A stretch of DNA of 64,000 bases from contig SWDT01000016.1 in NCBI GenBank assembly GCA_009193035.1, forward strand, positions 62,001 to 126,000, in the 5' to 3' direction. The stretch comes from Halicephalobus mephisto (lineage: Eukaryota; Nematoda; Chromadorea; Rhabditida; Panagrolaimidae). A program made the translations under genes and the position numbers. Under the pieces are notes generated by a model. The model saw only the letters and a program-made list of their open reading frames with translations. It made no database searches and was not told where the DNA came from. Below are positions 23,101-34,978 of the stretch, one piece after another; position 1 is the stretch's first letter, and the number at the start of each line of letters is the position of its first letter.

Positions 23101-23696
23101 TAATGACCACTTCCAGCCATTCCGAGCTTTAAAAAAAACAACAAATTATTTACCGACAAATACTGAAAACTTACCCAATCACAACATGGTTCTCCTGAGG
23201 CTTTGGCCGCAATGGCTTGGAAAATGGGCTTCAGATGAGGCCAAGCTTCTGGCGCCCCTCCGGGCATAAGACTAGGGCCATAACGAGCTCCGTCTTCTCC
23301 ACCACTGACTCCGCATCCAACAAAGTGGATTCCCTTGGCCTTGAGTTCTTCGTAGCGTCTGTTTGAGTCCCTGTATTCGCTGTTTCCCCCATCAATAATG
23401 ATGTCTCCTTGTTCTAGATGAGGGACAATCTGGTCAATCATTGATTGAACTGCAGTTCCGGCTTGAACTAGCAACATGACTCGTCTTGGTCTCTTCAGAG
23501 ACGCAACCATTTCTTCAATGGAGTGCGCTCCAATAATTTTTGTCCCTTTGGCTTCATTATTAAGGAAGTCATCGACCTTGGATGTAGTTCGATTAAAGGC
23601 ACAGACAGTAAATCCATGGTCATTCATGTTCAAAATTAAGTTCTGTCCCATAACGGCTAACCCAACAACAGCAATATCCGCAGTTGCTCCTGACAT
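22144..23696 (-). CDS. PGD: 6-phosphogluconate dehydrogenase, decarboxylating
   Basis: Third enzyme of the oxidative pentose phosphate pathway: oxidises and decarboxylates 6-phosphogluconate to ribulose 5-phosphate, making NADPH in the cytosol. Three exons: 23175-23696, 22665-23126 and 22144-22620, phase-0 joins, 486 residues (about 483 in mammals). Seen: N-terminal Rossmann fold (VVGLAVMGQNLILNMNDHG, G-x-A-x-x-G), the NADP-site NRTTSKV, IIDGGNSEYRDS, the substrate and catalytic block GVSGGEDGARYGPSLMPGG, catalytic Lys and Asn in HYVKMVHNGIEYGDMQLI, and the C-terminal helix signature AQRDYFGAHTY with the tail TNWTGHGGRV. All key residues are present. Confidence 0.97.
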
Positions 23697-24803
23697 TTTG
23701 AAGTATCGTTTCCGGCCTTATTCTCAACCACTGAAATTTTATTTAGATTTAAAAAAAGTAAAACAAGACATAAAAGAACTAATACGCACTAATCATCGAG
23801 AAAAAAACACGAGCACACAAGGCACACAGCTACAATTTAACACTAGTTTTTTAAAATGATGACATTTAAAGCACAAAAAAATTCGTTTCAATTCCAAGGT
23901 GTCGGGAAAAATCGAAAGAACAATAGCGAGATTTACCGAAATGGCCTGACATTCGCTGTCAGTGGAGACGGAAGGCAGAGAAAGATTCGCGCGATAAGCT
24001 AGAACTCGAATCAGACCATCTCGCAATAAACGTTCTATTCAAAATATCATGAAAACAAAATACACAACCTATATTTAAATAAAACAACTTGAATAAATAA
24101 AGCCAAAGAGACAATGAAAAATCAACTTGGAATTCCCACGAACGAGACACTCAACAAATTCTCGGCATATTTTTGATGAAATTGCATTAAAAGAATCTTG
24201 TTTGACATTCAAAAGTACAATAAAATTGAAAAATAAGAAATGAAGGCATAAACTATGAAGAACATTCAACATCAAGTTCTGTGTTGATGAAAACCCAGCG
24301 AGAGCCGAACGGCCTCCTTTCGTTTCAGGACCTTCCATTTGTTTTTTCTTTTTTGTTTTTACTTTTTACTTTTTTTTTGTTTTTATTTTTGTTAATAAAT
24401 ATCCACTTTTCCCCAGCTAATTTCCCACCAATTTTCATTGAAAATTATTGAATATCATCCGAATTACCTGAGAAATAGAACTATTATCAATAATTTTATT
24501 TTTATCTCCTTAAAGTTTTTCTGTTTATTTCATCATTTTCCCTGTATAATTCCTCCAAAAACTCCTCGAGATGACCTTTATTTCAGAAACCGAACAAAAA
24601 GATAGTATTTTAAAAAAATCATAATGTTCAATGCTGTTAGATGAACATGACTGTGACTGTCTTGAGGAGAAAGTGTGAAAATCCTAAATCTCTTGATTTC
24701 GGATTCTTCGTCGCTTTTTATAAATTTATAAAGACAAAAAAAAATGGAAGTTGGATAATGAAGATAGAACACGGAGAAGGAACATGTTACAGATGTCAAG
24801 TTT
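23697..24803. other. Spacer between PGD and tropomyosin
   Basis: AT-rich. It holds the PGD upstream region on the right side of PGD and the 3' untranslated region of tropomyosin ending with exon 9c. Minus frames of 63-102 codons here look like non-coding AT-rich sequence. Confidence 0.4.
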
Positions 24804-25597
24804 TCAGTAGCCAGAAAGCTCCTGGAAAGTAGAATCGAGTTCTTCGGAAATGGCCTTGTATCGTTCCTTCTCATGAAGGAGTTCATCTAAAATCAAATTT
24901 TATAATTCATTTCCACATTCAGTTCACATTCAACAAACAACTTTAATTTCCACTTTATTTCTTTACAAATGGTAGAGTCAAAATTAACATTTGGGTAAAA
25001 TCCAAAAAGCACACCAACATGGATTAGGTACAGTAATATTCGCAGTGATTCAATTCAAAGGGCTTCAACTCAGATTAAAACTCATGTAATCTGACTAGAT
25101 GAACAGAGGACAGACAATGGATAAAATTAAACCGTATTCAGTTCGCTTATCAGTCGGTCTAGTTCTTCTTGAAGATGTTTGGCTTTGTTCTCAGTTTTCT
25201 CTTTTTCATCTGAAACAATTCAAAACACATATAGTTAGAAATCAGGGAGATAAAGTTAGCCAAAGCAAGCACCGTTAAATCCACTACACACAATCTTGAT
25301 GAACTTACACATTGTGACTTCGAACGGGACACAATCAAAATTACAAAATTGCAATTGTAAATTTTATAAGCGTATTTGTAATTACAAAAAGATTAAAAAT
25401 TGTAACCGAAAGTCAAGTGCTGGATTTCTAAGCGAAAAAAATTAAATTCATATATGCCAGTTTGATCGGACTGTACTGGACTGGACAGTTTCGACGGACA
25501 ATCACAGTTGTTATTTATGATCCTTGGATTTCTTGGACAGTTTGTTCAATTTCGGCAGTCAAGTTACGAACACGTTCCTTTTCGACGAGCAATTCAT
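24804..25597 (-). other. lev-11: Tropomyosin terminal exon cassette 9a/9b/9c
   Basis: Three alternative 3' exons, each starting with AT to complete an Asp codon. 25515-25597 encodes [20 protein letters not shown] and then VQEIQGS. 25127-25209 encodes [20 protein letters not shown] and then ISELNTV. 24804-24887 encodes [16 protein letters not shown] and would continue to the classic muscle tail [11 protein letters not shown], but there is one extra base at about 24840-24843. The C-terminal end controls head-to-tail overlap and troponin binding, so the choice of exon 9 sets muscle versus non-muscle type. Confidence 0.85.
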
Positions 25598-28500
25598 CTG
25601 AACAATACACATTTGTTAGTGCAATAAGCATTTAATATTATATAAGCATAAATCTTATTGCTTTCGATCTTTATTAATCATTTTTTTAAATTATTGTAAC
25701 AGTTCCCCTCGAAAACTTAAAATAATGCCCAACTTTACAACATAACTCCAGCTAAACGAAAAATCGCCCACGCGGCTGTCTTTTAGTTCTTTCGCGGGAT
25801 CCTGAGAACCAACTCAACGAGTTAGTCGAGTCAGCTTGCAGTGATCAGCAAACATTTTTCTTTTTTCAATCTCTTTTTTCCATTAGTTCTGAAAGAAACT
25901 TGCGAAAGTGCAACTAGCAATAAGCCACCTACATCGTCTAAAGCCGTGAAATAAGCAAAAAATCATAAATGCGCAAATAAGCGGACATTACAAGGACAGA
26001 ACAAATAATTACAAATACAATTTAAAAAAACCAACCTTCCAATCTGTCAACTTCCTTCTGGAGTTTCTGAACAGAACGTTCGGCAAATTCAGCACGAGTC
26101 TCAGCCTAAAATTATTGATTAAAAACTATTCCTAAAAAACTATTCAGAACAAAACAAACAACACAATATCACATAACAATGACAATAATCGATTATACCT
26201 CCTTCAGACGAGCAGAAAGGTTGCGGATTTGCTCTTCATAAGCATCTTCGCGTTGGAGGGCCTTTTCTTCAGAGACTTCCAATGATTTCAAGTTGTTGCC
26301 GACAACACGAAGTTCTTCCTCGAGTTCGACAATCTTGCTGTAGAAATAATTACAATTAACAACTGAATTAGATTATTTCGAAATTGTAAAGGAATAGAGA
26401 TAGAGGAATTTTTTTAAAAGTATTTTCAAATGTTAGTTTATAATTGGGAAAAATAAGTTTTTCTTTAATTTGTTAAAAATTACGCGCAGGGTCAATAAAG
26501 GTCGAACTTGGACTTGACTTCCTAAAAATCATCTATACCTCCTTAAGACGGGTATCAAGTTGTCGGACTTGTTCCTCATATTGTTCTTCACGTTCAAGAG
26601 CTTTCTCCTCAGAAAGTTCCAAAGATTTCAAGTTGTTGCCAACAACACGAAGTTCTTCCTCAAGTTCGACAATTTTGCTAAAATGGGTTTTAATGCGTGC
26701 AAAGGAAATTTAGGATATTATAGAAATTGAAGAAATATTGTTAGATGAAATTGATTTAAACCTACTTTTCACCGGCTTCGGCACGTTCCTCAGCACGTTC
26801 AAGATCGGCTTCAACCATGGCGAGCTTACGGGCGACCTGGAACATTGGGTATTATGAAAAGTAAAAAAATTGGCAAACAACATAAATGAATCTATAATAG
26901 ACTTTCCACAATTCGAGACAATAGACAAAATGAGATGGTTATGAGAACAAGTACAGGTCTAATTAGTCGGGTTTCCACTCCAATCAAATCAGGAACAGAT
27001 TCAAACCTCATCGTATTTACGGTCAGCTTCCTCAGCAAGAGTAGAGGCTTCCTTGAGTTGGGATTCAATTTGGTTGGCACGTTCCTCATCTTGGAAGGAG
27101 CGGTTCTCCATGACCTTGCGGACACTATAGAAGAAAGATATTTTCTCATGGATCAAATGTGGAAAATGATAAGAGATTCTGCCTCAAGACATGAACAAGA
27201 CAAATTTGTTGAAATTAGGTAAAAATATTAGTACACACCTCATCTGATTTATTTTCTGTCTCCAGAAGAAGAGCTTGGGCTTCCCGAAGTCTCTGCTCCA
27301 ATTCTGTACATCTGTCGTCATCAACGTCCATTCTGGATACCATTGCTCTTCTCGCTCTAAATTAGGGTTAGTTTTTGTGAAATCAACAAGAAAAGTCCCA
27401 TAAGCAGAGCGGGACAAAGGAAGCGCAAAGCGTGAAAGTGCAGACATGAATAGACGATATAACTGGACACAAAATAAGTATACCTCTTCGTATTTACGGT
27501 CAGCATCTTCAGCAATAACTTTGGCTTCGTCGACTTGGACTTCCAGAATGTTGGCACGTTCTTCATCTTGCTGAGAACGAGTTTCCATCGATTTACGTGC
27601 ACTAAAGGCAAAAGCAAAATTAAGCACAAGCAACGACGATAAGCAACACCACTGGGACAATCCACAGGACACGAGGCTTCGGCTTCTCTCATCACTTCCT
27701 GGTTTCTCAAACAAACCGTTCAGATTCATCGCAGTTGGCAGAAGCTTCCTCCATCTTCTCAGTGGCGATCTTGAGGCGTTCTTCAGCACGCTCAAGTTCT
27801 TCCTCAAGAAGGGTCATGCGACGGTTGAGAGAAGCGACCTCGGCCTCAGCCTAAAAGGGAACCCCGGGTTAAGTGATTTTTTAATTTACCGTTCGGCTTC
27901 GTCAGCGGCTTTTGATGCTTCTTCTAGCTTATTTGTGGCAACTTTGAGTCTGTCTTCGACACGTTCCAAATCCTCTTCAACCAAGACAATACGACGATTC
28001 AAAGCGGCAACTTCAGCTTCAGCCTGGAAGAAGTAATTGGATTAAAAATTTAATCGAATCCGAGCTAGTTTGATATATAGAGATAATCGAATTAAGTCAT
28101 ATTTTAAAGCAAATAATACGGAAGGAAATGTACGTTTGTAAAATGTTATCTTTTAATGGTAATTTTTATAGGAAAGAACTTACGTCCTCACGCTTCTTGC
28201 GTTCTTCCTCCAGAAGACGCTTAACTTCATCGGCTTCATCTCTGGCCTGCTCGGCTTCCTCGCGCGCTTGGCGCATCTTCTTCTTGAGGACATCGAGCAG
28301 AGATGTCTGCTGAGAAGTGCCTTTCTCGAATTTGGACATTTCGACGACTGATATGGATTTTTACCTAAAATATACAACATTAATATATCAACCAGAGATT
28401 GAAACACGTAAACAATGGCCAGAGTCACTTTTCGCGAATACAATTACTTATTCCAATTCAATTTCTCATTTATTGTCTTTTGGCCGCCGAAAAGGTAAAA

Positions 28501-31500
28501 GGCAAACTGAGTGAGGATTGACAGGGGCGGATGTGCGAGAGCTCCTGTTTGATCTTGGAATACGAAGTAAACAGAATCCTCGGACAGACCGCAATCCCAC
28601 TCACATCCAATTTCCACAAATACTTGCAACCTTGCTGCCAGCCGAACGTACAAGGATACAAAGGAAACCAACATCCTCAAGAAGTCAGCGCGCGAGTGAG
28701 GCGGAGATCCGCAAGTTTTTTGAAACTGTCTTTTCAGTCAAGGCCAGGTCGTTTGTCTGTTTGCGAAAAATGAGGGACATGGATGAGAGTCAACAGTTAT
28801 CAACCGATGGAGTTAGACCCTCGAGGAGGTAAAGCCACTCGAGAAGCTTAGATTCGAGCATGAGCGCGCGAGCTGGAGCAATTGACGTTGGAGACAGAGC
28901 TGGGACGGAAGTAAACACTTTTTTCACTTTCCTCGGAGATTTCTGTAGATACTACAGCTACATTTGCAAAAGTAAAAGGTTCAATTAATGATTTCCAAGA
29001 AGTTATATTCCGATAAAATTACAAAAAAATGTTCAAAAAGTTCCGTCAAACTCCTAGTGATTTCGAAGTTTTCTAATTTTTCACTATTTAGCCGTTTTAA
29101 AAAGTCATTTTTATAAAAAAACAGAGTTATCTGTAATTAGAATAAAGATTTTCCAAAATCAAAAGATCATTGGATTACTTAGGATTTATGAAATCCCCTA
29201 GCGACATTGAAGGATCAAGAAGACTTGGGATAATCATGACGTCGAATTCGGATTCTACGGATTTCATAACCTTATTGTTATTTTAAAAAGTTCACTGATC
29301 TTTTGTTTCTTGTTCGGTGTCCATGACCCCATACAAGAACCTCCCTCGTCGCAATTCCTCAGAATTGTGACGGGATCAGATGGCTCGCTATTCAATCATC
29401 GAAAAAGAAAAAATTAAAAAATGTGAACTTATGGATAGTTTTCGTGACTCCGGAAGTTGATTAAAAACGAATATTTTTATATTCCTTCTGGAAAAAACGA
29501 AAAATAAAAACTTTTAAAACACTGGAAATTTACAAATTTTTAATTTGAAAATGTCTAAATTCTACGCCAAAAACATGAGGAAAAAGAATTACGTCAGAAC
29601 TCCAACGCTATCGTGATATCGTAAAATTTTCTGAACAAAAGTTGATAACAAACTTTCCAACAAGATTCTCTCACGATGGATTATTCTTCCAAAAGTCAAT
29701 AATCTACCATCCGGCAAGAGGGCTGAACCTCGCAATTTCTCGGAGCTAAGTATCCAAACATTTTTGTAAATCGCGGATTTTATCGCACTATGTTAGTGTA
29801 AAAAATCATGAGTAAGCAAGCTTTCGTTTTGGGACCAAAAATGTAAAGTCGGATTTGTTCTTTATTCTTTGGTCCTGGGAGGAAAATATTCAATTTTGGT
29901 TTCCTTATGAAAAGTCGATAAACGTCAAAATTTCGACAAAGATAAAAAATGCCACGTTTTCGCGTCAGGACTAATTTGCAAAATTACACTTTTTAACTGA
30001 TGAATTTCGGGACGAAAATCGTAGAAAATCAAAAATCTTTAAATTTTAAAGTAAAAAGTGTTTTTTAGGATTTTTAGATTAAAAATTTTTGAAAAATTTC
30101 AAAAAGTCTCGGTTCTGAAAGTTTTTTCAGAATAAAGAACTGCTTGAATCACTATTCGCTAACCTCGGTCCACTGATAACGACCTTACTCAGGAGAAAGA
30201 TATGTCCAAATCTAATCTAAAAATTCCTGCCAGCTTTGATTAGCGCAGAAAATCAAAAAAACAAAGAAAACAGAACTCTGATTTTGTTCAAAAAAGGAAG
30301 AAAGGAAGATTAGTCAGCAGTAATGGCGTTTCGAAAGGCCCTCTTCGTTTTTCCAACCATTGGGGGTAAACAAAAAAAATCAATCAAATCTGAATCGACT
30401 TGAATTTGAATTCCTGAAATCGGATCAAAGGAGAAAACACGATCAGCTGTTTCAGGTTTGAATCCGTTTTGTCCGGTCGAGAAAAGAAAGAATTTTACCC
30501 TGTTCGATCGGGAGCAAGTTGAAGGTAGTTGCCTCGGGGGAACGAAAAAGCGCTATCCTGAATATTCCATCCCAAAGAGAGCAATGCGACATTCAAAAAA
30601 TGTGCATTTGACGGACCAGCTGGCTTCCCAGGAAGTGTGCGCTTCCATGAAAGGAATTTCGATCAATCTGGTTCTCTTTGTGGACATGTTCAATTAACGA
30701 TCAATGAAAAAAGTGACTCTGGGAATCAATGCATAAAATCACTCACCTATTTTTTATTTTTCCAGTTTGTTCTTGACCACTGACGAAGCCGAAACCAAAA
30801 TTTCGAAACCTACCTCTTGGACCTTCTTTTCCTTCTCTTCGAGTTGGCTGTTGGCAGCAGAGAGGTCTTCCTGGGCCTTGTCGAGGTCGTTCTCAGTCTG
30901 CATCATCTTCTTCTGGGTGTCGCGGAGTTCCTCCTCAACACGCTCCAACTTCTCGGTGATTTGACGGACTTTCTCCTCGGCGGCATCGGCACGATCGAGA
31001 GCGTTGTCCTAAAAGCAAAATTCATATATGAATTCACCTCTTTTCCGAGATACATATAATTCAGAATTCCATATATCGAAATTGATTTTTCACATATCAA
31101 TATGTCAATTTCATATATTACTTTGTTCGATTTCATAATTTAGGACTTTGCCAGGCATGTTATCAATTAGACTATCGATCATTAGACTCCCCCACAAATT
31201 GTTGCTCGTGTTTGTCCTCAACAGGCATGCACCTCTTCATTCCAACTTTACAACAACCCAATCCAGCTTTTGAGCATCGATTTGATTGTTGTTTGTCTGG
31301 AATCAGCTAACAACTGACGCTAAGAGCCGGAGGGGGCGGCCCGGAAGCCCTTGAACGTTCCAGCGACCCTAGTTATTTTTTCTCCACAAACAAGTGTTTC
31401 GTTTAGAAAAAGTCGAAAATGATATTGCACTTTTTTGATTAATCACGGCACGGGAAGAATCCATGCCGATTCGTTGAAATTTTCCAGAACGAAAAAATCG

Positions 31501-32027
31501 ATGAAATTGTACAAAAAGAAAAAACTATTTTGTATTTTTTTTCATGTTCAAAACTAGATAGTCGAACAGGTGATTTGAGGGAATCAAATTTCAAGAATAT
31601 TCCTTAGTTTGTAAATAACAAAAGTGCTGAGAAATAGAAACAGGAGGGAAACTAAAAAATAAAAAGATGATTGGTACTTTTTGAAAACAATTTATTATCA
31701 GGCATACTGTAGGGGGTTTTCTGTAATATGAACGGAGACTCGCTTCCCGAACATGAGACATTTTGAGGAAAAAAATTACTGTACTTTTCGCGCTGGGAAA
31801 AACATCGAAAAAGTTAATTTTGGCGTTGTGTTCCAAGTAACGCCAATGAACTTAAAATTAATAAAGTTGGTAACTTATTTCTACTAACACCTGGCAATAC
31901 CCTAGATCTATGAAATCGAGTAAAATGAATAAATAAGAACAGTGAATATTCCCGAAAATCCATCAGAATCCTATTCGCCAACCTTCTCGATCTTCATCGC
32001 CTGCATCTTCTTCTTGATGGCGTCCAT
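24804..32027 (-). CDS. lev-11: Tropomyosin, two promoters and many alternative exons
   Basis: Coiled-coil actin-binding protein of muscle thin filaments and cytoskeleton. Constitutive or start exons: long-form start 31983-32027 ([15 protein letters not shown]), exon 2 30814-31008, short-form start 28184-28339 ([20 protein letters not shown]), exon 5 26766-26836, exon 8 26036-26105. Alternative cassettes: exon 3 at 27890-28023 or 27717-27850; exon 4 at 27484-27601, 27239-27356 or 27007-27124; exon 6 at 26539-26677 or 26199-26337; exon 9 at 25515-25597, 25127-25209 or 24804-24887. Members of each cassette have the same length and phase (the last exon 9 has one extra base), so they can replace one another. 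A full-length product is 284 residues, the standard length. The layout matches C. elegans lev-11, which uses two promoters and exclusive exons. The exon 9 at 24804 carries a frame disruption, listed separately. Confidence 0.95.
26199..26677 (-). other. lev-11: Tropomyosin exon 6 cassette (two versions)
   Basis: Two 139-nt exons in tandem. Both start [20 protein letters not shown]. The 26539-26677 version ends [20 protein letters not shown]; the 26199-26337 version ends [20 protein letters not shown]. The second ending is closer to the common invertebrate form. They cover the troponin-contact region in the C-terminal half. Confidence 0.9.
27007..27601 (-). other. lev-11: Tropomyosin exon 4 cassette (three versions)
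   Basis: Three 118-nt exons, all opening with one base that completes an Arg codon. 27007-27124: [20 protein letters not shown], the classic muscle form. 27484-27601: [20 protein letters not shown]. 27239-27356: [20 protein letters not shown] then [19 protein letters not shown], the most divergent. All preserve heptad spacing and end in D/E-E before the donor. Confidence 0.88.
27717..28023 (-). other. lev-11: Tropomyosin exon 3 cassette (two versions)
   Basis: Two 134-nt exons separated by only 39 bp. 27890-28023 encodes [20 protein letters not shown] and on to KAADEAER. 27717-27850 encodes [20 protein letters not shown] and on to SANCDESER. Both end with a split Arg codon (CG). Confidence 0.88.
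28184..28339 (-). other. lev-11: Short-form tropomyosin start exon and internal promoter
   Basis: Encodes 52 residues starting [20 protein letters not shown], very like the N-terminus of C. elegans non-body-wall tropomyosins. It joins exon 3 directly and skips the long-form exons 1 and 2. The upstream GC-richer stretch at about 28500-28900 is the likely location of the internal promoter. Confidence 0.85.
28340..30813. other. Tropomyosin intron and internal promoter region
   Basis: Intron of the long transcript and upstream region of the short one. Plus-strand frames at 28518-28832 and 30458-30697 have no family features. No other gene seen. Confidence 0.4.
31009..31982. other. First intron of long-form tropomyosin
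   Basis: A 974-bp intron between the 15-codon start exon and exon 2. AT-rich; no nested gene seen. Confidence 0.5.
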
Positions 32028-34978
32028 GGTTGCTAGCTTCTTGTCTCGAGGACGAAATTTGGTTGCAGCCGCAAAACAGAACAATCAACAGACAAAAGTG
32101 GGGATCCGAATCGAAGCAAGTCAATGCCGCTGGCAATAAGCGGGCGGCACCTTTTGTCTCTCGTATTCGTGTTCTATTCTTGCCGATACGCACAAATGTG
32201 GAGGCGTTTCCGCTTTCTTCGTGGATCTATCTTTGCGGGGGCCGTGCCAGCTGCATCATTGTAAAGCTCAGATCGGGACTCCGGGTTTCGAAAGTAGAAA
32301 ACAAGAGGAAAATGGATCAGATCCCACGGGATAGTTTTTTATAAATAAAGATTTTTAATTTTATTCTTTCGATAAATCAAAACAGAAAAATGTTTTTTCT
32401 CGATGAGAAGATACAGTAATCTCTGAAATGATGTTGAAGAATTAATTATTTGGATTTTTAAAAAGTAATAAGAACTTAAAAAAGAGGAAATTGCGTAAAT
32501 TTCGCCAAAATTAATCAGTTCTAGATCTTAGAATTTTCTAAAGTGAATTATACTAAAGTAAATTAAAATTGTAATACAGTACAATTCCTTCATTTTATTA
32601 AATTCACAAAATGAATCGATGCTGAAATCTCCGAATATGCAGATTTTCGAGAATTGATTAAAATGCAATTTCAAAACTGTAAGTTAAAAAAGCTTCATTG
32701 TTTTTTAATCAGCTATGTAACGGTTGATTGTCTTCATTTTTCTCGAAAACGTCAGAAGTGATGGTTTTCATTCTACATTCGTTCCAGAAAACACGACCAC
32801 ACCCAAAATTTTTACTTCTTCCTTGCCCAAATATTTGACAGCCTTCAAATTTGTCAATTATTTTGATGCTGTTTGTCACGTCGATCTCTATTCGATGGAT
32901 ATTGGAAAACCAACAATAGAAGTTCCAAAATCACGAGGCATTTTAATCAACTTTGTACTTTAATACTGTTGAGACTTGAGGAGATTCCGTGCAGATAACG
33001 CCTCCCGATTAGGTGATCTCAGCATGGCTACCGTAGTCCTACAGGATTTATCTTGTTCACAGGTTTTCTGAAATCACACCTAACTGAATATAATCAACAC
33101 GCAACAGCTTCTGACCACAGTTTTCATATTATTTGATTCTGAGCGCAATCGATGGTAGGATCGCATTCCAACAGAAGACTGATTGTAGCCGAGTATAATC
33201 ATCGTGTTTGCACCATGTTTCTTTCCAGTTAAAAAAATATTAGTACGTTGATTATATTCAATTATAATCAATTTTATGCTAGATTAAAATTTTACCATCG
33301 ATTACGTTTAGAATCAAATAATATGAAAACTGTGGTCAGAACCTCTTATATGTTAATTGTATTCAATTAGGCATGATTTCAGAAAACCTACGACTGTTTA
33401 TTATATTCATGGAAGATTGTGACTCGTACGTTCTAATAAAGACTCAATTACCTTTCTCTGCTCTCCCCACGACAAGTCACAACAAATACTTCTTTGATCA
33501 CATGCTACCAAGGATACAGATTTCGCAGTTCTTACATGTTCAGAGACTTTGATGACGAGTTGTACTTCAATGTCTGATTTTATTTCTAAAAACTGAATCA
33601 GAAATTCAAGTATCATCTCCTGAAAGAAGATAAATCATTCAAAAGTGGGTAATTCTTATTTTTAAATAATTAAACCATAGTTTTATCATGGTCTTGGATT
33701 CAACTTGTAACAATTGACCTTGGACGTAAATCTTTTCATCAACAACAATACCAAAAATGATCATTTCTGATGTGGTATAGATTTCTCCTAGCGGCAGGAC
33801 AGATATAACTTCTTAACAGCTCTTTATCTAACGATATATATTAGTGTATATAACGACGCTGCAAAAACTTGATTCCAAAATTGACGTGAATCACCACCGT
33901 TCTAGAAGGGACTTCCGCAGCAGGAGTTTGCATTTGGTTTCACCTCAGTTTCCGTAAGCAATGAAGAATTCGGGTACAATGTTCATTAAGATGGTAATTT
34001 CTACTTGAATTACAAAAAATTTAATAAAATGTAGAATTTTGGTTCAGTAATCTTAGGTAATAACTCGACCACATATTCCGATACCATTAAATATCAGTTA
34101 ATGATTTCTGCAATATAACAACTTCAATTACTATTTCCAGTAAGTTTTGTAATTTTACGATCTCAGATAAAAGTTGAAATTTATTACTTTTAAAATGATA
34201 TTATTTGAGCTTAGATGAATCTACGAAAACGAAAGTCCTGATTAGTTTTGGTTTCAATTAAGCATATGATCGAATTGTGCTGTATATCTTCAATGACATT
34301 CATTCCCAATATTTGAAAGTTGAAGAAAGCTGTACCAACATTTCAATCGATTTTGGGAACTATCCTGCTTCGGAAGAATTCGATAAGACTGCAAATGATG
34401 GTTCTTAAATCAACAATGTGCTACAAAATGATCAAATTTGAAAAAACTGCAACATCTGTGACTTGACAGATTTCTTTAACATCATCAATCTTATCAAAGA
34501 AAACTTAAGTTACTGTTCTTAAAAAATTAAAAATTTTTCTCATTACTCCGAGGGCATCTGTAGACAAAAACTACTTTGTTTACCATCTGGACCCTGTTAA
34601 TTTTTTATTTTTCAATAAATTCCAATTTTTTGCTAAACTCCAAATAAATTAAAATTGAGGTCTACAAACTTTGTTATTAATTTTAGTCATTGTTGCAGTA
34701 ATTACTTTGATTCATGTCTTGAATTCATAACTGTAAGCTCTTGAAAAAGTTGAACTTAACACATATTGTCATTTTAGCTAATGATGATTTGATATCTTTA
34801 CTTAGATGTTATTAAAATTGCTGAATTTAACTTATTGTCTTAAAATCTCCCAAATAAGTGTCGGTCTCAACCAGATCAGAATTCGAAAATTAACGACCAC
34901 GACACCCAAAGAACGATATCCTTTCGTCTTTTATCTCGGCAAATAACCTTAATCAAAATAATCTTTTCAGATCAACTA
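32028..34978. other. Intergenic upstream of tropomyosin with foldback element
   Basis: The first 300 bp is moderately GC-rich and is the likely long-form tropomyosin promoter and 5' leader. A plus frame at 32724-32963 (79 codons) follows a TTTAATCAG but has no family hallmark. The foldback element at 33061-33389 is separate. 33400-34970 shows nothing recognisable. Confidence 0.4.
33061..33389. mobile_element. Foldback-type inverted repeat element
   Basis: Two arms of about 97 bp (33061-33158 and 33293-33389) are inverted copies, starting AGGTTTTCTGAAATCA and sharing TTCTGACCACAGTTTTCATA followed by TTATTTGATTCT. The spacer is about 134 bp. No transposase. Short frames in it are by-products of the palindrome. 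Probably a non-autonomous DNA transposon. Confidence 0.75.

Noticed and set aside
28518..28832. 104-codon plus frame upstream of the short tropomyosin start
   Set aside because: Probably antisense to the 5' leader or promoter; no start context or homology.
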